A program made the position numbers and the translations under genes. From assembly GCF_004005485.1 (NCBI RefSeq), contig NZ_RZUL01000001.1, forward strand, positions 744,001-808,000: a stretch of 64,000 nucleotides of DNA, read 5' to 3'. The DNA comes from Sphingobium algorifonticola (GTDB taxonomy: Bacteria > Pseudomonadota > Alphaproteobacteria > Sphingomonadales > Sphingomonadaceae). Numbering within the stretch: the stretch's first letter is position 1; every line of letters begins with the position of its first letter. Shown here in pieces: positions 1-8,008 of this stretch. The notes under the pieces are model-generated. The model saw only the letters and a program-made list of their open reading frames with translations, was not told the DNA's origin and did not search any database.

Positions 1-800
1 TTCAGCGATATCAGCCGCGCGTCACCGACGGGGCCCTGGCGGATGGACGCAAAGACCATGTCGGGCAGGCGGATGTCGGCGGCGAAATTGGTCGCACCGT
101 CCACCTTGGACGGCAAGTCGATGCGGGGCACATCCTGGCCGATCAGCCGCCCTTCGGTGCCTTGTCGCAGCGGCAATATCTCCGGCAGGGCAAAGGCCGC
201 CGCTTCGCCCGCCAGTTCCCCGATCCGCAAGGTGCGCTGGCCATCGGTAATGACGCCATCCTGAATGTCGCAGGCTTCCCAGCCGATATCCCAGCGCGCC
301 GCCGCTGCCTTGCACAGCAACACCCGCGCCGCCGCACCCGCGTCGCGATAGGCGTCTTCGAACATCGCGGCCGAGCTGGATCCGCCGGTCAGCATCAGCG
401 CCGACCGCTGCGCATATTCCCGCTGCGCCCATTGCCCGGCATCGCCCAGCAGGCGCAGCCAGTCGCTGTCCAGGTCCTCGGCGGCCAGCAGGCTGTTGGC
501 ATAGAGCGGACTGATGGGCGCGGGTTGCACCGCGACCGTCCGCCAGTCGGCACCCAGTTCGTCGGCCAGGATCTGCGGCAGCACAGTCGTTACGCCCTGC
601 CCCATTTCGAGTTGCGGCACGATGACGACAATCTGCCCGGCGCGATCCACTTTCAAAAACGCGTTGAACAATGTTTCGCCCGGCGCAACATTGACATTGG
701 GCAGATAGCGTCGCGGCCACGCGCTCCACGCCACGAGCAAGCCCGTTGCCACGCCGCCGCCGATCAGCAGGCTGCGACGGCTTATCGGCGCGCTGCGCAT
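1..800 (-). CDS. Xanthine dehydrogenase-family molybdopterin-binding subunit (isoquinoline oxidoreductase beta-like), partial
   Basis: This is the N-terminal part of a large molybdenum-hydroxylase subunit; the gene runs off the left edge. The protein starts with a Tat-type leader (ISRRSLLIGGG), so a folded, cofactor-loaded enzyme is probably exported to the periplasm. After it come ETLFNAFLKV and the segment VPQLEMGQGVTTVLPQILAD, typical of the IorB/aldehyde-oxidase-like family, which binds the molybdopterin cofactor and hydroxylates heteroaromatics or aldehydes. The substrate cannot be told from this part. An in-frame ATG at 833 would add 11 residues; I chose 800 because it has a GAAAGG just upstream and leaves a compact Tat leader. 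The iron-sulfur partner subunit is not visible on the upstream side. Confidence 0.85.
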   Translation of the reverse strand, partial: MRSAPISRRSLLIGGGVATGLLVAWSAWPRRYLPNVNVAPGETLFNAFLKVDRAGQIVVIVPQLEMGQGVTTVLPQILADELGADWRTVAVQPAPISPLYANSLLAAEDLDSDWLRLLGDAGQWAQREYAQRSALMLTGGSSSAAMFEDAYRDAGAAARVLLCKAAAARWDIGWEACDIQDGVITDGQRTLRIGELAGEAAAFALPEILPLRQGTEGRLIGQDVPRIDLPSKVDGATNFAADIRLPDMVFASIRQGPVGDARLISL

Positions 801-871
801 GATGCCTTTCGATGCCGATGTCCTGCGCGCCATGCCGCCTGATAGAGGCCGATACCGCCTGTGGGAAGGCG

Positions 872-1309
872 CTATCCGCCCGACACGACGGGAGAAACGC
901 CAAGACGCGGTATCTCGATCGCGGGGCAGCGGTCCATCACGACGCGCAGTCCGGCCGCTTCCGCCCGCGCCGCGGCAGCGGTGTTGATCACGCCAAGCTG
1001 CATCCAGACGGCCTTTGCGCCAATCGCAATCGCTTCATCCACTATTGCGCTGGCCGCCTCGGCATTGCGGAATACATCGACCAGATCGATCGGCACGGCG
1101 ATGTCGGCAAGCGCGGCGACAACGGTTTCCCCAAGCAGCACCTGTCCGGCAAGCTGCGGATTGACCGGAATGACGCGATAGCCGTGCCGTTGCAGTACCT
1201 GCATTACCCGGTGGCTGGGCCGGTCGGGCCGATCGGACGCGCCAACCAGTGCAACGATGCGCGTCCTCTCCAGCACGGCGGCGATGGCACTATCCTCGCT
1301 CAGGGGCAT
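872..1309 (-). CDS. CoA-binding domain protein (YccU family)
   Basis: A 145-residue single-domain protein with a Rossmann-type CoA-binding fold. The glycine-containing start of the fold reads IVALVGASDRPDRPSH, followed by GYRVIPVNP and a C-terminal VVMDRCPAIEIPRL, the usual signature of the small YccU-like CoA_binding family. Family members bind CoA, but most have no assigned reaction. It lies just upstream of the molybdenum-hydroxylase gene on the same strand with a gap of about 70 bases, so the two could be co-transcribed; a functional link is not evident. Confidence 0.85.
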   Translation of the reverse strand: MPLSEDSAIAAVLERTRIVALVGASDRPDRPSHRVMQVLQRHGYRVIPVNPQLAGQVLLGETVVAALADIAVPIDLVDVFRNAEAASAIVDEAIAIGAKAVWMQLGVINTAAAARAEAAGLRVVMDRCPAIEIPRLGVSPVVSGG

Positions 1310-1345
1310 GGCATCTTTCTCCTTCTCGCGGGCGATCGACCCCGG

Positions 1346-2020
1346 TCAGCCGCCGACCGCGACTTTCTGCGCCGCCACCATCCCGCGCGAGGCATTGCCG
1401 ATATAGAAGCCGTTTTCCAGATCATAAGGCCGCAGATCGCCTTCGACCGCATGGCCCTGCTCGATCAGGCTGCGGCGCAATATGCCGGGCAGCAGACCGC
1501 GCGTGAGCGGCGGCGTCACCAGCCGATCGCCACGCTCGACGAAAATCGAGGAAAAACAGCCCTCGGTCAGAAAGCCGGACGCGTCCGTCATCAGCACTTC
1601 GTACGTGCCGCCTGCCTTCAATGCCGCGCGATAGATCGACCGGTCGGTCGTCTTGTGCATCAGCCGAGGATCGTCGGCAGGCGCGGGACAGCGGACCACG
1701 GCGACGCGCATGATCGCGTCCGGCCAGGTGCGATGCGCGCGCACCTCGATCGCGACCGATCCACGCGGCGACACCAGCATGCGAATGCGGCTTGGCACCC
1801 GCAGGCGAAAGGTGGCGGCCTGCAATTCGTTGCGCGCGCCATGCCGGTCGAACGCGAAACCCAGCGCGGCGGCGCTGGCCGCCAGGCGATCCATATGCAG
1901 GTCGAGCAGACGCACGCCGTCCAGCGGATCGAAGGCCATCGTTTCCATCAGGTCATAGCGTGCCCCGTCCCGCGCTTCGGCTGCTGCCGCCTGTGAAAGG
2001 ATCGCCTGCGCTCCGTTCAT
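1346..2020 (-). CDS. pabC: Aminodeoxychorismate lyase (class IV aminotransferase fold)
   Basis: PabC converts 4-amino-4-deoxychorismate to p-aminobenzoate and pyruvate using PLP, for folate synthesis. The 224-residue protein has the family motif LMHKTTDRSIY, which contains the likely PLP-binding lysine, and a C-terminal half of the class IV aminotransferase type (EVLMTDASGFLTEG, then TRGLLPGILR). Its ATG overlaps the TGA of pabB by four bases (ATGA at 2017-2020), a translational-coupling arrangement that strongly fixes the start. An open frame continues upstream through pabB in another frame, but that part is an antisense-like shadow with no family resemblance. Context with pabB makes the assignment firm. 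Confidence 0.9.
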   Translation of the reverse strand: MNGAQAILSQAAAAEARDGARYDLMETMAFDPLDGVRLLDLHMDRLAASAAALGFAFDRHGARNELQAATFRLRVPSRIRMLVSPRGSVAIEVRAHRTWPDAIMRVAVVRCPAPADDPRLMHKTTDRSIYRAALKAGGTYEVLMTDASGFLTEGCFSSIFVERGDRLVTPPLTRGLLPGILRRSLIEQGHAVEGDLRPYDLENGFYIGNASRGMVAAQKVAVGG

Positions 2021-3207
2021 GCCATTTCCGCCTCTGCCGTGCCGCTGCCCAGAAAGCGCGCCTTGTCCAGACATTCGCGCCATTCGGCGTCGCAGACGCT
2101 GTCCACCACCACGCCGGAGCCAAGGCCGATCTGTCCGATCGAAGCCCCTTTCTTCACCGAAATGGTGCGTATGGCAACATTGAACGCGGCATTGCCATCC
2201 GCATCGATACGCCCGATCGCGCCGGTGTAGGCGCCGCGCGGCGATTGCTCCACGGCGGCGATCACTTCCATCGCCCGCACCTTGGGCGCGCCGGTGATCG
2301 AACCGCAGGGGAAAATGGTACGCAGCACGTCCACGGCCGAAAGACCCGGCAGGATGCGCGCGCGGACCGTCGATGTCATCTGATGCACGGTCGGATAGCT
2401 TTCGACATGGAACAGCTCGGGCACGGTCACGCTGCCCGCGCGCGATACACGCGAGAGGTCGTTGCGCAACAGATCGACGATCATCAGATTTTCGGCGCGC
2501 TGTTTGGGATCGTCGCGCAGTTGCGCGGCCGCCGCTGCGTCGGCTTCGCTGTCGATCTGCCGCAGCGCGGTGCCCTTCATCGGTCGCGCCGTCAGTTGCC
2601 CGCGCACCAGGGTGAAGAACAGCTCGGGCGAAAAGGAGAGCAGCCAGTCCGCGCCCATGTGGACGATGCCGCCATAGCCTGCCTTCGCGTGCGGGCGCAG
2701 CGCCGCATAGACCGCGCGCGGATCGCCGTGCAGCGGCACGTCGCAGGGAAAAGTCAGGTTCGCCTGATAGACGTCGCCCGCCCGGATCGCGTCCTGCACC
2801 GCCGCGAACCGGGCACCATAGATATCGGCGTCGATCAGGGGCAGCGCCGGTCCGGTCCCGGCATTGCCCGGCGGCGGGAGCATCGCGGGCACGTCCTGCG
2901 GGTCGATATTGCGATAGCCGTCGAACAGCCCGAACCACAACAGCGGCATGTCGCCAGCGCCACGCGCGGGCTGCAACGCCGCCAGCCGGGCCTCCAGCGC
3001 GAAAGCCGCATCATAGCCGATATAGCCTGCGGTATGCAGACCGCGTTCCCCCGCTTCGCCGATGCGATCAAGCGCGGGCTGCACCTGCGCATAATCCTGC
3101 GCCACGATGATCTCGACAGGATCGCGATACAGCCGGGCGGGTGCCGGGTTGTGCGCCCGCGCATCGTCGAACAGGATGAAGGGATCGGGCGGATCGGGAA
3201 GATGCAT
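2017..3207 (-). CDS. pabB: Aminodeoxychorismate synthase component I
   Basis: PabB aminates chorismate to 4-amino-4-deoxychorismate in p-aminobenzoate and folate synthesis. The 396-residue protein has the chorismate-binding core with LSFSPELFF, ARPMKGTA and the signature CGSITGAPKVRAMEVIA, then GAYTGAIGRI. The start at 3207 gives a normal N terminus (MHLPDPPDP) and has AAGG about eight bases upstream; longer in-frame starts up to 3273 would add an atypical leader. pabC follows with a four-base overlap, so the two products are made together. A glutaminase partner (PabA) is not in this window. Confidence 0.92.
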   Translation of the reverse strand: MHLPDPPDPFILFDDARAHNPAPARLYRDPVEIIVAQDYAQVQPALDRIGEAGERGLHTAGYIGYDAAFALEARLAALQPARGAGDMPLLWFGLFDGYRNIDPQDVPAMLPPPGNAGTGPALPLIDADIYGARFAAVQDAIRAGDVYQANLTFPCDVPLHGDPRAVYAALRPHAKAGYGGIVHMGADWLLSFSPELFFTLVRGQLTARPMKGTALRQIDSEADAAAAAQLRDDPKQRAENLMIVDLLRNDLSRVSRAGSVTVPELFHVESYPTVHQMTSTVRARILPGLSAVDVLRTIFPCGSITGAPKVRAMEVIAAVEQSPRGAYTGAIGRIDADGNAAFNVAIRTISVKKGASIGQIGLGSGVVVDSVCDAEWRECLDKARFLGSGTAEAEMA

Positions 3208-3317
3208 GCAGCGCGCCTTGTGCCAAGGATCGCTGCACCTGGCTAGGGCGCAGTTCGCCGTGGCCATGGACAATCTGTCTCATTGCCGCAGCGAGCCGGA
3301 GCCACTATCTGCATGCC

Positions 3318-3683
3318 ATGCCCGAAACCGACCGCCCGTTTCTGCCTGCCCTGCGCCGCGCGCTGCGCAACCGTTGTCCGGCATGCGGCGAGGGCAAGAT
3401 GTTTCCGCGCTTCCTCAAGCCGACATCGGCCTGTTCCCATTGCGGAACCGCGTGGGACCGGCACCAGGCGGATGACTTTCCGGCCTATGTCGTCATCATC
3501 CTGCTCGGCCACATCCTCGTCCCCATCATGGCGGAGACCATCGGCAGCGGCCTGCCGATGGTGGCGCTGATGATCCTGTGGCCAAGCGTGGCCCTGGTGC
3601 TGGCGGCTGCGCTGATCCAGCCTGCAAAAGGCGGCGTGATCGCCTTTCAATGGAGCCGCCGGATGGACGGTTTTGCGGGCTAA
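3318..3683 (+). CDS. DUF983 family membrane protein
   Basis: A 121-residue protein with an N-terminal zinc-ribbon-like pair (CPACGEG and CSHCGTAW, near residues 19 and 40) followed by two hydrophobic segments (YVVIILLGHILVPIM and MVALMILWPSVALVLAAALI). This layout matches DUF983, a widespread alphaproteobacterial family of unknown function often found near cytochrome-oxidase or nudix genes. It stands divergently from pabB and converges on the PepSY gene. The metal-binding role of the four cysteines is inferred from spacing only. Confidence 0.85.
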   Translation: MPETDRPFLPALRRALRNRCPACGEGKMFPRFLKPTSACSHCGTAWDRHQADDFPAYVVIILLGHILVPIMAETIGSGLPMVALMILWPSVALVLAAALIQPAKGGVIAFQWSRRMDGFAG

Positions 3684-3743
3684 AGCATGTTCCAGGCAGA
3701 TGGAATCATCTGCTGACTAAGAAGACGCGGCACATTAAAGGAA

Positions 3744-3785
3744 TAGAGCAGCCGAGCCGATGCAACCGGATCGGACGCTGCTCTA
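3744..3785. repeat. Inverted repeat between convergent genes
   Basis: The arms TAGAGCAGC (3744-3752) and GCTGCTCTA (3777-3785) pair perfectly, and the inner part adds CCGA/TCGG pairing. The right arm contains the stop codon of the PepSY gene. It lies between the convergent DUF983 and PepSY genes and could act as a bidirectional transcription end or be a member of a dispersed palindromic repeat family. There is no U-tract. Confidence 0.6.
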
Positions 3786-5072
3786 GACCGGCGCTTTTCC
3801 TCGCCACAGCCATTCGCCGCCCAGCGCCGCCAGCATCGTCAATCCGGTCAGCGGAAACAGTGCGCCGATAGCCAGCATCGCGCCCGTCACCGCGCCCATG
3901 CGCGATCCCGGCATGGCGCGCGGCGGGGCGGCAAGGCGTCCGTCCTTTCGCCGCTTCCACCACAATATGGGGGCGGAAAGCGCGAGCAGCCAGGTGCCGA
4001 TGCACCCCGCCAGCATCACCAGACGGTTGATTTCGCCATATTGCTGCCCCTGATGGGTGTAGATGCCCCATTCGACTGCCCGCGCGCCTGCGCCGACATT
4101 GCCGTATCGCACCTCCTGCAACACCGCGCCATTGGCCGGATCGACGAACAGGACATGGCTGTCCTGCACGCGGCTGGCCGGGACGCTGGCGACCCACGGC
4201 GCGCCCGGTGCCTTGGGGAATGACAGCGCAAGCGCACCCGTCATTCCGCGGTCCGCCGCGATCTGCGCCACGCGATCGACGCCGATGGCGTGCGCATGAT
4301 GCGCAGCAGGCAGGGCGCCGTCGCGCATCGACCAGGGCAAGGTTTCTTGCACAGCGTGATCGCCATGGTCGGATGCGGACGCGCCGGGCGCTGCGGGCCT
4401 GCCCAGCCCGGCCGCGTTGATCCCGTCGCGCAGCCCGTTTCCCCACAGACCCGACCACGGCATGCCGGTCACGGCGAGGAACAGCAGGACGCCACCGACC
4501 AGCAGCCCTGTCGATCCGTGAAAGTCGCGCCAGAAACGACGATGGCGTGGCGACCCGCGCAGCGCGAGCGCCTTGTTGGTGCCGCGCGGCCACCAGAGGA
4601 TGAAGCCGGTGACGCACAGCAGGATCGCCCAGCCCGCGACGATTTCCACCAGCGCATTGCCGACCGGCCCCGCGATCGCAAGGCTGTGCAACGCTTTGAC
4701 CGTTTCCATGATGCCGCCGCCGCGCATTGTCCCGAGCACCAACCCGACGACCGGATCGACGAACGCGGTGCGCTTCGCCCCGTCCGGCATATCGACGCCT
4801 ACCCGCCAGCTTGCGTCGGGATCGGCGGCGCGTTCGATGCGTGTCACCTTGCCCCTGGTCTGGATTTCGACATTGCGTCGGATCGTTTCCAAAGACGCCG
4901 CGTCACCGGGCAGGCTGCGCTGGGTCCAGACGCCATACCAGCCGCGCTCGATCTCCGGCTTGTAGAGATAGAGCGCGCCGGTGGTGGCGAGCCACAGCAG
5001 TATCGGCAGAACGATGAGCCCGGCATAGAAATGCCAGCGCCAGATGATGCGATAGAAGGATGTGCTGTCCAT
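3783..5072 (-). CDS. PepSY-associated transmembrane protein (putative siderophore/iron reductase-like)
   Basis: A 429-residue inner-membrane protein. It begins with a membrane segment in the typical context RIIWRWHFYAGLIVLPILL, carries a PepSY-like region, a second membrane pair around LVEIVAGWAILLCVTGFILWW and RFWRDFHGSTGLLVGGVLLF, and two more segments at the C terminus. Several histidines sit in or near membrane helices, as in PepSY_TM proteins thought to reduce ferric chelates. ATG 5072 has a good ribosome site (GGAG, eight bases upstream). It follows the TonB receptor gene by 14 bases, so they are surely one operon. Substrate reduction is inferred from family context, not shown. Confidence 0.88.
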   Translation of the reverse strand: MDSTSFYRIIWRWHFYAGLIVLPILLWLATTGALYLYKPEIERGWYGVWTQRSLPGDAASLETIRRNVEIQTRGKVTRIERAADPDASWRVGVDMPDGAKRTAFVDPVVGLVLGTMRGGGIMETVKALHSLAIAGPVGNALVEIVAGWAILLCVTGFILWWPRGTNKALALRGSPRHRRFWRDFHGSTGLLVGGVLLFLAVTGMPWSGLWGNGLRDGINAAGLGRPAAPGASASDHGDHAVQETLPWSMRDGALPAAHHAHAIGVDRVAQIAADRGMTGALALSFPKAPGAPWVASVPASRVQDSHVLFVDPANGAVLQEVRYGNVGAGARAVEWGIYTHQGQQYGEINRLVMLAGCIGTWLLALSAPILWWKRRKDGRLAAPPRAMPGSRMGAVTGAMLAIGALFPLTGLTMLAALGGEWLWRGKAPV

Positions 5073-5086
5073 TGCGCGCTCCTTTC

Positions 5087-7108
5087 CTAGAATAGCGCAC
5101 GAACGCCGAGCGAAAGCGCCCGTCGCTCGACCGGATAGTAGAGTGCCTGCGTGCTTGGCAGGGCGGGATTGGCATTGGGCGTCACCCGCACCACGGCCGA
5201 AATGTCCCCGACCGCCCTCCTGCCTGTCAGGTTGCGCGCGTCGGCAAACAGCGTGACGCCCGGCATCACCTGCGCATGCGCGGTCAGGCCGATCAGCACA
5301 TAGCCATCGGGCCGGACGCTGTTGACATAATCGGCATAGGCCGCGCGGGGCACCCATTCGAGATTGGGCGCGATCGCCAGGCTTTCGGTCCCCAGCTTCA
5401 GTTCCGCGCGATACAGATGCGTCGCGATCACCGGCAGACGGTTGTCGGCATAGACCGCATCATCGCGGAACGTGAAGTCAGACAGGGTGTAGACCTGTCG
5501 CAATGTCGCCCACGGGGCCAGCGTGAGATCCAGGCCCGCCTCTATACCCTGATGCCGGGTCCGGTCGGCGTTGAATGTCGCGGCCGGAATGATGCCGGGT
5601 ATCACCGAAAACTGGAGCAGTTCGTTCTTCAGGTCGGCGCGATAGAGGCTCACGTCCCATTGCAGCATGCCCGCCTTGCCGCGCGTGCCGATCTCCGTGG
5701 TCCATGCCGTCTGCGCCTTGAGCGGCACAAAGCCGGGATCGGGCTGCGCCGCCGCCAGTTCGCTGAAGCCCGGCAGTTCTGCGGATCGGCTGTAATTGGC
5801 GTAAAGCTGAATCGCGGGGGTCGCATCGAACAGCAGTCCAAACTTGGGAGCGAACTCCGAAAAACTCCGGGCGTCGCTGGCCCGCGGATTTATGCGGTTG
5901 TCGACACTGCGGCGGCCGTCGACATAGACCCCGCCAGCGATCAGCCAGAGCCGTTCGACAGGTGCCACGCGGACTTCGCCGTACAGCTCGGTCGTGCGCG
6001 CCTTCTGCAGGGCATTGGCGAGCGGCGCGCCGACGCGATCGCCGTTCAGGTTGCGATATTGCAGCGCGTTGACGCGGCCCCAGCGGCTTGTCCCGCCCAG
6101 AGTAAGCCCGACTCGCTCCCAATCCTGTTCATAACGGCCATAAATGCCGTAATCGGTCGAATCCTGGTCGATCACCTGAAAGATCGGATGGAACAGCGCC
6201 TTCTGGTTGATGAAAATCCCGACGTCGAGCGTGCCCTGTTCCCCCAGCAGAAGGCGGGTACGGTTCTGGAGCCGGAGCGACTGGATGTCGCGTTCCTGAT
6301 CGTTCACAAAATTGCCGGTCTTCGGCCTGGTCAGCACCGTCGCCAGATCGAGCGCGCCGGGCAGATCCTGGTCAATCGTCTGCGCGCTGGTATAGAGCCG
6401 TGTTTCCACCCGGTCGGAGAGGCGCAGGCCGACGTTGCCGTTGAAGCGCAGGGCCCTGCGATCCGCATGCTCCCGATCGCCGCTGCTGCTGTCACCCGCC
6501 ACCGCCACCCAGACGTCGGCTTTGTCGTCGGCATAGCCCATGGTCGCGACACCGCGCACGGTGCCGAAGCTGCCGCCATCGACGCGCAGGGTGACGCCCG
6601 GCGCAGTCCGTCCGGTCGGCGTGACCCCGTTGATCGCCCCGCCGAGCGTGCTGCTGCCCAGACGCAAGGCATTGGCGCCGCGATAGACTTCAAGATGCTG
6701 GAAGATTGTGGGATCGAGTTCCTGGAAATCGCCGTTGTTGTCGGCCAGGTTGATGGGGATGCCATCCTGCAACAGCGTGAGGCCGCGCATGTGGAATCCC
6801 CGCGACAGGCCCGATCCCCGGATCGACAGGCGCACTTCCTGCCCGAATCGCGGCTGGGTGTAGACGCCGGGCGAAAAGGCGAGCGCATCACGCAGCGAAA
6901 CGGCCGCCTTGTCCTGATATGCGTCTGCCGCGACGATGTCGGTGCCGCCCGGCGTGCGCGCCGCCTGCGCCTGTGCCTCTTCGATGGCCTTCTGACCGGT
7001 GACGATGATGGAGCGGCTGTCTTCGGCGCTGTCGTCCGCTGCCGCAAGAGCCGGATGCGTGAATGCAAGCAGCGACGCGCCGGCAAGGGCGCGGAAAAGC
7101 GATGTCAT
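5087..7108 (-). CDS. TonB-dependent outer-membrane receptor (FecA/siderophore type)
   Basis: A 673-residue receptor with a signal peptide (cleavage near ALAAADD), a TonB-box-like SRSIIVTGQ, a plug domain (LRDALAFSPGVYTQPRFG, SIRGSGLSRGFHMRGLTLLQ, VYRGANALRLG) and a beta barrel that ends in an aromatic residue (GVRALF). The plug resembles ferric-citrate/siderophore receptors. It should take up a metal chelate across the outer membrane using TonB energy. The operon with a PepSY protein supports a metal-chelate substrate; which metal cannot be told. No FecIR-type regulator and no N-terminal signalling domain are present, so transcription control is not visible here. Confidence 0.9.
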   Translation of the reverse strand: MTSLFRALAGASLLAFTHPALAAADDSAEDSRSIIVTGQKAIEEAQAQAARTPGGTDIVAADAYQDKAAVSLRDALAFSPGVYTQPRFGQEVRLSIRGSGLSRGFHMRGLTLLQDGIPINLADNNGDFQELDPTIFQHLEVYRGANALRLGSSTLGGAINGVTPTGRTAPGVTLRVDGGSFGTVRGVATMGYADDKADVWVAVAGDSSSGDREHADRRALRFNGNVGLRLSDRVETRLYTSAQTIDQDLPGALDLATVLTRPKTGNFVNDQERDIQSLRLQNRTRLLLGEQGTLDVGIFINQKALFHPIFQVIDQDSTDYGIYGRYEQDWERVGLTLGGTSRWGRVNALQYRNLNGDRVGAPLANALQKARTTELYGEVRVAPVERLWLIAGGVYVDGRRSVDNRINPRASDARSFSEFAPKFGLLFDATPAIQLYANYSRSAELPGFSELAAAQPDPGFVPLKAQTAWTTEIGTRGKAGMLQWDVSLYRADLKNELLQFSVIPGIIPAATFNADRTRHQGIEAGLDLTLAPWATLRQVYTLSDFTFRDDAVYADNRLPVIATHLYRAELKLGTESLAIAPNLEWVPRAAYADYVNSVRPDGYVLIGLTAHAQVMPGVTLFADARNLTGRRAVGDISAVVRVTPNANPALPSTQALYYPVERRALSLGVRALF

Positions 7109-7165
7109 GATGCAAAATTCCTCTGGAAACAGAAAGGACCCGGCGCGTGCGCAGGGCAGGCTGTA

Positions 7166-7585
7166 TCAGAGGGTGGCGGGTGGTCCCGTGGGCGGCGGCG
7201 GCGGCGCAGCGAGACCGCGGCCGATCGCCAGGGTCGTGACCGGCAGGACAATGCGTGCGATGCCGTAGGCAAGGAAAGGCACGGGCGCGCCGACCATGTC
7301 CGGCAGGGTGGCGGCGTTCAGGAAACCGGCAAAGGAACAGGGCTGATCGGTGCGGTCGGTGTTCGACGGCTTTTGCTTGTGGACCTGCCCGTCGCCATCG
7401 ACCCAGACCGACATCGCCCCTGCCCCGGTGCAGAGCGTGATCGTATAGCCCTCACCGGCGATCGCGGGCATCCATCCCGCCGGAACGAGCGCGCGGGCGA
7501 ACAGGGCGCACAGCAGCAGGGCCAGCATTATCGCTGTCTGGCCGCGTCTGGCGAAGGCCCCCTTTCCCTGCATGCCGCGCGCCAT
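7166..7585 (-). CDS. DUF2946 family protein
   Basis: A 139-residue small exported or membrane protein. It has an N-terminal hydrophobic segment (AIMLALLLCALFARALVPAGWMP), a central stretch with TLCTGAGAMSVWVDGDG and PCSFAGF, and a second hydrophobic segment followed by a proline-rich tail. This matches DUF2946, which is often encoded beside TonB receptors and copper or iron uptake genes; its function is unknown. It lies about 57 bases upstream of the receptor gene on the same strand, so it is probably the first gene of this three-gene operon. The start at 7585 is a choice; an ATG at 7573 is also possible. Confidence 0.75.
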   Translation of the reverse strand: MARGMQGKGAFARRGQTAIMLALLLCALFARALVPAGWMPAIAGEGYTITLCTGAGAMSVWVDGDGQVHKQKPSNTDRTDQPCSFAGFLNAATLPDMVGAPVPFLAYGIARIVLPVTTLAIGRGLAAPPPPPTGPPATL

Positions 7586-7681
7586 AGCGGGCAAGCCCGT
7601 TGCTGTCGATATCCCCACGCAAAACTTGCCCCGCGCACGCGCAGATGGTCTATCGGTGCGGATGTTGCCAAAGGGACGATG

Positions 7682-8008
7682 ATGCACGACGATGTGATAG
7701 CCAGACTGGACGCCGATCCGCGCTATCATGCCCTGGTGCGCAGGCGATCGCGGCTCGGCTGGCTGCTGGCGGTCATCATTCTGGGTGCATTCACAGCCTT
7801 CACCCTGCTGATGGCGTTTCAAAAGGCTTGGATGGCCTCGCCCATTGGCGCAGGCGTAACGTCCGTCGGTGTGCCGATCGGCATGGGCCTCATCCTGTTC
7901 GCAATCATGCTGACGGGTCTCTACGTCTGGCGCAGCAACAGCGTGTACGATCGCGAAATGGCGCAGATCCTCGCGCAGGCACAGGCGCAAAGTCGGGCAC
8001 CGGCATGA
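7682..8008 (+). CDS. DUF485 family inner-membrane protein, partner of ActP
   Basis: A 108-residue protein with two membrane helices ([20 protein letters not shown] and [20 protein letters not shown]) and a polar C terminus. DUF485 proteins (YjcH type) are encoded beside acetate permeases. Two adjacent ATGs occur at 7679 and 7682; the second is better spaced from the AAGGGA ribosome site. The stop codon overlaps the start of actP (ATGA at 8005-8008), so the two are translationally coupled. A longer open frame runs upstream but is a shadow of the receptor gene. Confidence 0.88.
   Translation: MHDDVIARLDADPRYHALVRRRSRLGWLLAVIILGAFTAFTLLMAFQKAWMASPIGAGVTSVGVPIGMGLILFAIMLTGLYVWRSNSVYDREMAQILAQAQAQSRAPA

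Noticed and set aside
1346..2938. A 530-codon minus-strand frame covering pabB and pabC
   Set aside because: Its 3' part is pabC; the upstream part is an alternative frame of pabB without similarity. The pabB frame carries the chorismate-enzyme motifs and couples to pabC by ATGA.
5276..8008. A 910-codon plus-strand frame
   Set aside because: Only the last 108 codons (DUF485, from 7682) look like protein; the rest is antisense to the TonB receptor and DUF2946 genes.
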